Below, piece after piece: positions 56,674-64,000 of a DNA stretch of 64,000 nucleotides. Numbering within the stretch: the stretch's first letter is position 1; every line of letters begins with the position of its first letter. The stretch is taken from positions 244,763-308,762 of the forward strand of contig NZ_JACSQK010000003.1 in the NCBI RefSeq assembly GCF_014836675.1, in the 5' to 3' direction. This stretch comes from Comamonas avium. Its GTDB lineage: Bacteria; Pseudomonadota; Gammaproteobacteria; Burkholderiales; Burkholderiaceae_C. The position numbers were made by a program, and so were the translations under genes. The notes under the pieces are model-generated. The model had not been told where the DNA came from and made no database searches. It saw only the letters and a list, made by a program, of their open reading frames with translations.

Positions 56674-56775
56674 ACTTTGTACCGAGAAGTTTCTCGGTGT
56701 TACTCAAGGTGTATCTTGGCAGGGGTGCAGACGGACCTTTGACCGCAAAGAAGCACATTCGCATACCCTTTCTGG

Positions 56776-57675
56776 ATGACTTCAATAAGTGCTCCAGACA
56801 TGCGGACTACATGCCCCATTCAACAGTCGATCAGCGCTGAACCTTACCAAAGTGCGCCGGCAACTTTATTTGGCTACACCCCGAATGTGCACGAAATTCT
56901 CAGAGGGTTGCGCTGTCACGAGTTTGTGGCTTACGTGCAGCCAAAGTTTGAACTGGAAAGCAATGCGGTGCATTCTGTGGAAGTGCTTGCCCGCTGGGAG
57001 CATCCTCAGCGCGGTCTGCTAGCGCCTGCAGCATTCATCCCGTTGATGGCCTTTGAAACACTGCTTTTGGATGAGCTGCTGTGCGATCTTCTGGACCAGG
57101 GTCTGGCCTGCCAGACCGAGCTGCACAGTCAGGGGCGAACGCTGGGTTTTTCTTTTAACCTCAGCATGCTTCAGCTGGCCAATGACGCATTGATTGGTCG
57201 CCTGATTGGCCGCCTGGGTGAGCACACATTGCCACTTTCCCTTGTGACTTTGGAGGTCACGGAAGATGCGCCCTCTGTTGCGAGTGCTGCCTGTTTTCAG
57301 AACGTGAGCCGGCTGCGCAGACTGGGTGTGCGCATGTCTTTAGATGATTACGGAACGGGCTATTCCTCGTTGCTGCGCCTGTGTCAGCTGCCCTTTGACG
57401 AGCTCAAGCTGGCCAGCCAGGTGACCTGGCATTCCATTGAGAACAGGCCGTATCGCAGCGTGATTGGCAATACCGTGGCCTTGGCGCAAGAGCTGCGAAT
57501 GCAGTTGGTTGTGGAAGGCATCGAGACCGAAGGCCAGCGGGTGTGGCTCAAGCAGATGGGAGTGCAGCTTGGGCAGGGCTATTTGCATTCCCGACCCATG
57601 GCAGCAGACAGTTTTGCGGAGTGGCTGCGCGCCAACCCCTACGCAATTGCGACGCGAAGTTCTTTCAATAGTTAG
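56776..57675 (+). CDS. EAL-domain cyclic-di-GMP phosphodiesterase, BvgR-like position
   Basis: A 299-residue protein that is almost wholly an EAL domain. The key residues appear conserved: Glu69 in 'EVLARW', the Asn of 'FSFNLS', Glu of 'LEVTED', Asp190-Asp191 in 'LDDYGTGYSSL', Lys in 'FDELKLASQ', Glu of 'VVEGIET' and Gln of 'LGQGYLHSRPM'. The usual aspartate after that lysine (KID) is Ala. Active hydrolysis of c-di-GMP is therefore likely. Lying 100 bases after the BvgS-like gene, it has the position of bvgR in Bordetella, an EAL protein that mediates repression under the control of BvgA. Confidence 0.9.
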   Translation: MTSISAPDMRTTCPIQQSISAEPYQSAPATLFGYTPNVHEILRGLRCHEFVAYVQPKFELESNAVHSVEVLARWEHPQRGLLAPAAFIPLMAFETLLLDELLCDLLDQGLACQTELHSQGRTLGFSFNLSMLQLANDALIGRLIGRLGEHTLPLSLVTLEVTEDAPSVASAACFQNVSRLRRLGVRMSLDDYGTGYSSLLRLCQLPFDELKLASQVTWHSIENRPYRSVIGNTVALAQELRMQLVVEGIETEGQRVWLKQMGVQLGQGYLHSRPMAADSFAEWLRANPYAIATRSSFNS

Positions 57676-58496
57676 CCAGGTCTTTCGAGGGAGGGAGGGA
57701 GGGGACAAAGGTTGAGTTGACCCAAAATACGCAATGTAAACACCGTAGAGAGGAGAGGCTGCGGTCGCTTGGGCAGTTCAACCCAGCAGCTAGGCCGGAT
57801 CAGAGGGAGGCTGAGGCCAGCTGCATTTGTGCAGCTGCATAGCTGCAAAATAAACCTAATCAGAGGTGGCTTGCTTGCGTGTCAGTACAGGTGCTTTGAG
57901 TTTTAGAATTCTGCGCATTGCGCCCTCCTGCACTGTGCGACAGGTGCGTTATCGCAGGCTTTGAGATGAATTTCAGGGTGATAGGCATCTCCCCAAAAGA
58001 CGTTGCCGCGCGTGCCCAATGCCTTGCTATGCGAAGAGGTGTGAATGCCAAGGCGGCACACCGTGAATTTATCTCTGTGCTTTGGCAACCCTGATCGGTG
58101 TTGGTTATGGCCGGTGCTTCGCAACATGCCGGCTGGAATTTCGTAGTGCTGGGGTAGCTCAGCCACATTTCGCTTTGCGTGCCACTTTGGGTGCGGCCTT
58201 TGCTGAGTATTAGCAGTAAATCCACCATGCGTTCGCAAGGTAAAACCGCCACTGATTCGCATCGAAAATCCACCACCTCATCGCGCTGTGGCATGGAGGC
58301 CTTTTAACGCTGACGTAGCCGATAGCTAGCTAGCCCTGCACTGATTTTCCTGCGATGGCTGCTCTCGGCCACAAGCCGTCGCTCGCTAATGTCTGCTTTT
58401 GGGGAGGTCGTCTACGGAGTCGTGCGGGACGAGGTGCTTTCCCTATCCGCTAGCAGTCGCTGAGAACCTGAGGGCGCTCCTGGCAAAAGGTTACGA
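57676..58496. other. Gene-poor flank with outward-facing repeat array (left)
   Basis: About 820 bp without a recognised gene. On the minus strand at 58200-58275 are two or three related words spaced about 22-25 bases, of the form GGTGGATTTTCGATGCGAA, GTGGCGGTTTTACCTTGCGAA and TGGTGGATTTACTGC. Similar words on the plus strand at 61693-61785 make an inverted pair around the STAND gene. A further word TTGCTATGCGAA at 58024-58035 recurs exactly at 61751-61762. A 20-codon minus-strand frame at 57918-57856 ('MRRILKLKAPVLTRKQATSD') has AGGAGG five bases upstream and may be a small or residual gene. I read this as a decayed transposon end, possibly IS21-like. Confidence 0.45.
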
Positions 58497-61364
58497 TTGA
58501 CTGAAGAACATGCCGAGCCGGTATGCCATCTAACAAAATCTGGCCTCCAAATGCAATCTGAATCCATCAAGAAGCGCATCATCAAGAGTCTCATTGATGA
58601 AATCGTCTCCATCGACGCAACATCTCTCGAGCTGTTTGGGCACAGACTTCTCGAGCTCATTGAAAAAAAGAAACTGATTCACCATGGGTTAAATAAAGAC
58701 CATCGCCCAGTGGGTTACACCGTCGACACTTTTTCTCAAAGCAGCGATGTGATTGGTGAATACAGTGCAGAGAAGACCTACTTTGTTAATGCCAGCAAGG
58801 AATACGAGACACCCTGCTTCCCAAAGGTCGCGAATGATATTGATCATGCGCTGTCGCACGGGAATCCCAAAAAGATCTACCTCATAGCGAGTCAAGAGGA
58901 GAAGGAGTCCTTCAGAGCAAAATTTCTAAAGAGCGACCATGGTCAGAAGTACGCTAATTTGGTTGAAATCCTTGATGCGCGCGAATTGGCAAAGCGCATC
59001 TACGAGTTCTCTGTAGCAAATCCTAGTGACGGAGCCTTCTTCGGAGATTTCTTCCCCGACTTTGCTAAGAATCTGGAAAATTACGAGTATTACGGGCGCA
59101 TCCCGAGTCGATGCGAGAACCACCAATCCGACGATTTGGTACTGAGCGCTGTGCAGAAGCAGTTCGAGTCTGGAACAGGTGTTTGCGTGCTACATGGACT
59201 AAGCGGCTCGGGTAAGACGCAAGCAGCTATCGACTACGTTCGACAAAACGTGGATCGAATTGGAAACTACATCTGGATCTATGGTGATGATTTTAAAAAG
59301 GGCACCACGCTTAGCTCAATAAAACGCTCGCGCGGTGGCACTCCATTTAACGTTGCTGGAGCTTTCAACTCCTGCCCCACGTTGCTGGTTATCGATAACC
59401 TAGATTGGGCCGTCGATGAGTCTACATTTGAGGAGCTGAAGCTAGGGCTGGCCGCTGGAGGTCTTATCCTTGTGACGTCGACATTGAATTTGCCCGGGCA
59501 AAGCTATTACGTCGCCACACCGTCTCTCTCATTTGAGACTGCGGTCAAAGTCTTGGGTGAGGACATTAGCAAGCTCAGCGAGCTCGCACGTTGCTATGTC
59601 GAGGCGTGCAGGTTTTCGCCGCTGATCCTCGCAACTACGCGGAGTATTTGCAAGGTGAATGGCATAGACAAGGAGTCCTTCTACAAAGAAGTTCTCGAGA
59701 AGCCAGATCTGCTGTCAAGCCAAGATGGAACATCGATCTTGCGTGAAGTTCTCAGCCGGCTAGATACTCACTCGCAGGAAGCACTTGTCATGATTGCCAA
59801 CTCCACGTCAGGAACGCATGACGCGCGTTTTTTGGGGGCCTTTATCACACAGACGGCATCTATCAACCTTCAACGTCTTTCAATTCTTCAATCAGCAACG
59901 ACACCAGGTCTCCTGAAAGTCCATGATTTGATCTGTGACGCCGTGAGAACTACTCCAGACGCTCAACCTGTCTCTGATGCTATCGAGAGGTTTGTCGCCG
60001 AGGGTTCCGGCGAAATGCTGACTAGTGCAATTCGCCAGATCCACCTGTGTGAAAAGCAATTGATGGCAACCCACCGTGCGCGCAGCACTAGGCAGCCAGA
60101 TTGGCTGATGTATGCCTTGATGCAGGCCGGCGGTGATGCACGTTCAGAGATCGCGGCAAAGCTTCACGGGTTGAAAATCACGGGGAAATGTTCACTGGCA
60201 GAAGTCCTCTGCATCGTAGATGCGAAGGAAGATTTCGCATACACCATTGCTGATAACGTAGCGCGCGAAGCCTACTACAAACAGTGCGCTGACGAATATC
60301 AGTCTGTCATCGACTCTGGAGTTCGTGATGAACTTAAAGTCGAACTACTTCATCATCGCGGTAAAGCTCTGCGTCGCTCGGGATCGGCTGCAGAGGCACT
60401 CAGTTCATTCCAAGAGATTTTGGCTTATCGGTCGGAGTGGCACGCTGCTCATGGCCAAATTGCGCATCTGGGGACTCAAAAAGAAGCCAACGACCAAATG
60501 AAGGCGGCCGGGGAGGCTTCAATGATTTGGCTGGTTGAACGAATTCTCAGCGGTTACTCAGCAGTACCACTTCGTGTCTCACTCGCTGCGATAGCCCGCC
60601 TGCGTTCTTATCCCAAAGTTATTTCCGCTATATCGGCCGAACCTGAAAAGGTCAAACAGCTCTCAGATGTGATTGCAATTGCGGCGCTGGATGGCCTAGA
60701 TCAGTTCTACGAGGCATTCCTCGCGTTCACTTCGAAGTTCGGTTATGAGCATATCGACGTCACCATTGCACTGGCAGGTGCTATGCCAGAACTGCTTACG
60801 GTGCCCCCTGAGTCTATTGACACTAAGCAATGGACGAGCGCGTGTGAGGCTCTTTCAAACACTGCGCAGTCAGCCAAGAGCGTGGGGAAGGCTAAACTGG
60901 CGAATCGACTGATTGCGTCAGCAACGATCTTTGCACAAGCACTGGTCAACGCGGGAGAATTGAAACCATTCTCTGTGCGAGCGGTCATGAAGGCATTCCT
61001 CGCTGCAGACATGCCAGATAGAGCCCTTGACATCTGCGAACAGTTCGCGCCAAAGACGAAGGATCACTGGCTGCTCTATCGCAAGAGTCAGGCTTTGTTG
61101 GAACTGGGTAATACGCAGCCGGCCTTGGATGTCGCCCTCGAGGCACTCAAGGTGGCCAAGCAGGATAGCAAAGCTGAAGACCGAATCGCAAGCTATTACG
61201 AACTCCTAAGTAAATGTGCCGAGGCGATTCCTGATATTTCGACAGCTATTGCATATTGCCAAGATGCCACCAGATCGGGCGCAGGTGGTAAGTACATGCA
61301 GCAGCTTAAAGAGCGGCTCTCAAGGCTCAAAGCGGCTGCGGCACAAGTTCAGCCGGGAACATGA
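58497..61364 (+). CDS. STAND/NLR-like NTPase with putative nuclease N-terminus and TPR-like C-terminus
   Basis: A 955-residue cytoplasmic protein. Residues about 20-160 hold 'ATSLELFGHRLLELIEKK' and a patch with Asp77, Glu88 and Glu92-Lys93 ('SSDVIGEYSAEKTYF') that recalls PD-(D/E)xK or Mrr-like nucleases, not in perfect form. Then come an NB-ARC-like P-loop GLSGSGKT (234-241), Walker B 'TLLVIDNLDW' (Asp300), 'LILVTSTL' at the sensor position and 'LKVHDLICDAVR' with a VHD (MHD-like) triplet at 475-477. Residues beyond 530 contain TPR-like helices. This is the plan of bacterial NLR-type immune sensors such as Avs. TTG at 58497 has AAAGG upstream; ATG 58551 is an alternative. It stands alone between gene-poor flanks. 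The exact family and function are inferred. Confidence 0.75.
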   Translation: MTEEHAEPVCHLTKSGLQMQSESIKKRIIKSLIDEIVSIDATSLELFGHRLLELIEKKKLIHHGLNKDHRPVGYTVDTFSQSSDVIGEYSAEKTYFVNASKEYETPCFPKVANDIDHALSHGNPKKIYLIASQEEKESFRAKFLKSDHGQKYANLVEILDARELAKRIYEFSVANPSDGAFFGDFFPDFAKNLENYEYYGRIPSRCENHQSDDLVLSAVQKQFESGTGVCVLHGLSGSGKTQAAIDYVRQNVDRIGNYIWIYGDDFKKGTTLSSIKRSRGGTPFNVAGAFNSCPTLLVIDNLDWAVDESTFEELKLGLAAGGLILVTSTLNLPGQSYYVATPSLSFETAVKVLGEDISKLSELARCYVEACRFSPLILATTRSICKVNGIDKESFYKEVLEKPDLLSSQDGTSILREVLSRLDTHSQEALVMIANSTSGTHDARFLGAFITQTASINLQRLSILQSATTPGLLKVHDLICDAVRTTPDAQPVSDAIERFVAEGSGEMLTSAIRQIHLCEKQLMATHRARSTRQPDWLMYALMQAGGDARSEIAAKLHGLKITGKCSLAEVLCIVDAKEDFAYTIADNVAREAYYKQCADEYQSVIDSGVRDELKVELLHHRGKALRRSGSAAEALSSFQEILAYRSEWHAAHGQIAHLGTQKEANDQMKAAGEASMIWLVERILSGYSAVPLRVSLAAIARLRSYPKVISAISAEPEKVKQLSDVIAIAALDGLDQFYEAFLAFTSKFGYEHIDVTIALAGAMPELLTVPPESIDTKQWTSACEALSNTAQSAKSVGKAKLANRLIASATIFAQALVNAGELKPFSVRAVMKAFLAADMPDRALDICEQFAPKTKDHWLLYRKSQALLELGNTQPALDVALEALKVAKQDSKAEDRIASYYELLSKCAEAIPDISTAIAYCQDATRSGAGGKYMQQLKERLSRLKAAAAQVQPGT

Positions 61365-61689
61365 TTGGATAATGGGCTGCAGCCTGTTTCAAAGACGTCT
61401 GAGTTGAGGTTGAAGATAAACCCGTCAACAACCCTGCTGCCATGTATAGGTAGTAGTGAGATCGAGGACGGGCATGCGCTCTAAAACTGGTTGGCGACAA
61501 CTCATATGTCGTGAAATCTGCAATGCCTGTAATTCAGCAGATGAGTACTGTTGATCGGGTGCGTCCCGAGCGACCGGTCTGCGGCGGGGTGCTCAAGCCC
61601 TTCGATGTTCGCTACGGGTCGCTTTGCGACATTGCGCCACTACTACTAGCTTTGACATGCTAGAAAAGTTCTACGTGGCTTCATCGCAC

Positions 61690-61800
61690 TAAAAGTGGCG
61701 ATCTTGAATGCAAGTCGCTGCTAGGTTTGGCATGCGAAGCCGTGGAGGTTTTGCTATGCGAACGCTTGGCGGATTTCATGCGAATACCCACTTTGCATTG
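61690..61800. repeat. Outward-facing repeat array (right) in a gene-poor flank
   Basis: Four related words follow at about 22-25 base spacing: GTGGCGATCTTGAATGCAAG, a GGTTTGGCATGCGAAGCC word, GTGGAGGTTTTGCTATGCGA and TTGGCGGATTTCATGCGAAT. They mirror the minus-strand words at 58200-58275. Just beyond, a minus-strand ATG at 61834 with GGAGG five bases upstream opens a 26-codon frame that closes at 61754 inside the array, perhaps the cut-off start of a transposase gene. The rest of 61365-62330 holds no recognised gene. Confidence 0.5.
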
Positions 61801-62082
61801 AAGGCGCTGTGATTGCACCGTGGTTGGTGCTCATAGCGTCCTCCAAATCGACCCTGTCTCAAGGTCGTTTTTTTCGAAAAAAATCCACTTGATGACTCAT
61901 TGAAAAAACTGGAGCCACTTCCTTTTGCGGCATCCGTAGCGTTGCCGCACGTGTCATTTTTCTGGAAAAAAAAGACACAAACGGCCAGAAAACAAGTGTT
62001 TCAGTGACGAAGCGAAATCTTCAGTTTTCATTTTTTATGCAACACCGGTACATGCATCGTGTTGCATTTTTTTGAACATTTC

Positions 62083-62098
62083 GTCCTAAATTTAGGAC
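62083..62098. promoter_or_regulatory. Perfect 16-bp palindrome upstream of the DUF11 gene
   Basis: GTCCTAAATTTAGGAC is a perfect palindrome in AT-rich DNA, a likely operator. About 25 bases on, GACCTCTTTAT (62123-62133) and ATAAAGGTC (62141-62149) form an imperfect inverted repeat. No regulator can be assigned. Confidence 0.5.
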
Positions 62099-62236
62099 AG
62101 TAAAGGTGATAAATGAGAATTTGACCTCTTTATTGAGTCTATAAAGGTCAAAAATGTGTGGTCTGAAACAGAAAGTGATAAATCTGTAGGACGTTTCCTA
62201 GAATTTGTATCAATAGTTGATCTTTTTAGGTCGGCC

Positions 62237-62270
62237 AAAAAGCTCTGCCGTGTGCGGAGCTTCTTTTTTT
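62237..62270 (+). terminator. Intrinsic terminator in the leader of the DUF11 gene
   Basis: AAGCTCTGC (62240-62248) pairs with GCGGAGCTT (62254-62262), one G-U pair, followed by C and eight T. It lies 60 bases before the DUF11 start on the same strand, so it either ends an upstream transcript or attenuates this gene. Confidence 0.75.
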
Positions 62271-62330
62271 TGTGTTGCTTTTCCTGGGAGATCACTTGCG
62301 TGGTTGTTCCGGGCTGTGGAAAGCCTCCCT

Positions 62331-64000
62331 ATGCCGAACTTTCGCCTTCTCAATTGGACCAAGCTGCTGCCGTCTGGCACCCAGGGCGCAGCTGTACCCT
62401 TTCGTACATGGTGTGCTAGCAGGTCGTTGCGTTATCTGGTGGCCTCTGCGTTGCTAGCGGGGGGGAGCTTCTGGGGGGCGGGCGTATTGATTGCTGCGGA
62501 GTTCGCAGATTTCACGGTGTCGTTGGGGGTCAAGGATGTCGCTACCGACAAGTCGAGCCTCAAGCCCGGCGAGACCACCACATTGCGGATCACGCTTGGA
62601 AATAACAGCAGTACAACCACTTTGACCAATGTCGGTTTCAGCGAGTTATTGCCCGTGGGAGCGAATGGCTCGCTGGAAGCGGTCGGCAGCCTTGAGATTC
62701 TTCCAGTGGGCAGCGGCTGTACCGGCACGGTGGACCTCAGCGATACGAAAACCATTGTTGTTAGCGGTTTCACAGTTCCTCAGAAGTCCGGGGCCGAGGC
62801 GGGACCCGTCAGCTGTTACATCGACATTCCGGTGATCGCCAAGTCGAAGACAGGGGTGAAGCAAGAAGGCTTGGTTTATGACCTGACGGGGAAAATCTCC
62901 TCTGACCAGGGGAGCAACAAGGGCGATGCATCGAAGTCCTTTGTGGTGGAGTCTGTGGGGCGCCCCACGTGGGATAAAAGCTTTGAGGGGGGCGACGCCG
63001 TCCTGAATGGCGGTACCGTGAACCTGAAGTTGACGGTGACCAATCCCAGCAATGGCGTGCCGCTGACCAATGTCAGTTTCAAAGATATCTTCCCGACGAA
63101 CAGCGGCAGTCTCGGCGGTGCGGTGATTGACCCCGTAGGTACGCCCACATACGCCAATTGCGGCAACCCCTCGATCACTTCGAACTCAGGAGCAGCTGCC
63201 GGCGTGACAGTCAGCAGCGTCAGTGTGGCCGTAGGCCAGACCTGCACGATCACCGTCCCGGTGCAAGCACGCCACACGGGTGGTGAGTACCAACTGAGCA
63301 AGACCAACACATTGCAGGCGACTGATTTCTCGAGTGCGCAAGGGTTGGTGCCCAGCGGGAATGCCAGTGACTCCATCAATGTGCGCTCTCCGCTGCGGGT
63401 GGCCAAAACGGTGAGTCCTGCCACGGTCAGTGCAGGGCAGACTGGCACGTTTACGGTGGAGCTGTTCAACGACAGCAACCAGGCTCTGACCGTGGCGCAG
63501 TTCAATGAAGCGCGCATTAGTAATGCTTCGCCGGGTGGAACGAAGTACCTGGATGCAACCAGTGTCGCCAATAGCTGTGCAGGTGGAAGCCACGGCCTTA
63601 GCGGATCGAGCAATCGTGGCTTTACAACCTCGGGTTACTCCATTCCTGCCAATGGCAGCTGCAAGATCACGGTGACATTCACAGGGGCACTGGATCAGCT
63701 CAACGAACCGCTGACGTACACCAATACGATCAATAAAGGGCAAGTGGATGTTGGCAATGCAGCGATTGTCAGTCAGCCAGCTTCAGCTCCAGTGACGGTG
63801 GTCGATCAGTTCTGGGTCAACAAGACGCAATCGCCTGTGAATGCTGCACCGGGTAATCCTGTGCAGTACAACGTGACAGTGCTCAATTACGACAACAGCG
63901 CTGCTGCCAATGATGTGAAGGTGCGCGATACGCTGCAAAGCGGCAGCACTTTTTTGGTGGATGCGCCTTATGCAGTCAGCAGCACTTGTAGCAGCGGGAA
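62331..64000 (+). CDS. DUF11-repeat surface protein, N-terminal part (runs off the window)
   Basis: An open frame from ATG 62331 to the window end, at least 556 residues. A polar stretch of about 33 residues precedes a signal-like segment ('SLRYLVASALLAGGSFWGAG'). Then come successive Ig-like DUF11 domains of 120-150 residues, each with 'VSLGVKDVATDKSSLKPGET', 'TLRITLGNNSSTTTLTNVGF' or similar 'NPSNGVPLTNVSFKDIFPT' cores and paired cysteines. Such proteins are large secreted or surface-anchored adhesin-like repeats. No strong ribosome-binding site is seen before the ATG, so the start is tentative. A terminator lies 60 bases upstream. The C-terminal anchoring domain is outside the window. Confidence 0.75.
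   Translation, partial: MPNFRLLNWTKLLPSGTQGAAVPFRTWCASRSLRYLVASALLAGGSFWGAGVLIAAEFADFTVSLGVKDVATDKSSLKPGETTTLRITLGNNSSTTTLTNVGFSELLPVGANGSLEAVGSLEILPVGSGCTGTVDLSDTKTIVVSGFTVPQKSGAEAGPVSCYIDIPVIAKSKTGVKQEGLVYDLTGKISSDQGSNKGDASKSFVVESVGRPTWDKSFEGGDAVLNGGTVNLKLTVTNPSNGVPLTNVSFKDIFPTNSGSLGGAVIDPVGTPTYANCGNPSITSNSGAAAGVTVSSVSVAVGQTCTITVPVQARHTGGEYQLSKTNTLQATDFSSAQGLVPSGNASDSINVRSPLRVAKTVSPATVSAGQTGTFTVELFNDSNQALTVAQFNEARISNASPGGTKYLDATSVANSCAGGSHGLSGSSNRGFTTSGYSIPANGSCKITVTFTGALDQLNEPLTYTNTINKGQVDVGNAAIVSQPASAPVTVVDQFWVNKTQSPVNAAPGNPVQYNVTVLNYDNSAAANDVKVRDTLQSGSTFLVDAPYAVSSTCSSG

Noticed and set aside
57860-58294. Overlapping minus-strand frames of 119 and 144 codons in the left flank of the STAND gene
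   Set aside because: They span the repeat array, overlap each other in different frames and show no protein family; more likely remnants.

Overview
The window is a chromosomal segment of a betaproteobacterium of the family Comamonadaceae, most likely Comamonas or a close relative. This is inferred from Omp32-type porins, the paired cyanophycin synthetases with their associated ABC transporter and DUF1854 gene, high GC, and dispersed hairpin repeats of a kind I associate with this family. No rRNA, tRNA or CRISPR array was seen.

Layout. 1-6600: a partial LysR gene, a YdcZ-type DMT permease, an fbpABC ferric-iron importer behind a Fur-box-like site, and an OmpR-type two-component pair. 6601-9569: an AT-rich tract, then an autotransporter with eight HAF-type repeats broken by a single-base frameshift. 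9613-12239: nhaR-like regulator, universal stress protein, TerC-family membrane protein. 12343-21684: a PhzF-like protein, then the cyanophycin cluster (cphA and cphA' on the minus strand; ABC exporter and DUF1854 on the plus strand) and a small unknown gene behind a near-perfect flagellar sigma-28 promoter. 21769-29580: 5'-nucleotidase, GST, WYL regulator, LLM oxidoreductase, a small membrane protein, DUF2164, cobC, cobS, and ilvA with a structured leader ending in an intrinsic terminator. 29676-41999: OsmC, two porins, hexR-like regulator facing tal-fabH-pgi, groESL under a perfect CIRCE, an AhpD-like protein and DUF1428. 42226-46835: a MocR-type regulator facing a BenE-family permease plus a PLP-binding YggS protein, and an IclR regulator.

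47168-57675 carries a chaperone-usher fimbrial operon (pilin, chaperone, usher, adhesin) followed by a NarL-type response regulator, a BvgS/EvgS-like unorthodox sensor kinase and an EAL-domain protein. The order resembles the Bordetella bvgA-bvgS-bvgR arrangement next to fimbrial genes and may form one surface-adhesion circuit.

57676-62330 is accessory. A single 955-codon gene encodes a STAND/NLR-like protein: a putative nuclease-like N-terminus, an NB-ARC-like P-loop NTPase with a VHD ('MHD') motif, and TPR-like C-terminal repeats. It stands alone between two gene-poor flanks carrying outward-facing arrays of related repeats that look like decayed transposon ends. This is the best candidate for an undescribed system, probably anti-phage defence. 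The window ends inside a large DUF11-repeat surface protein (62331 onward).
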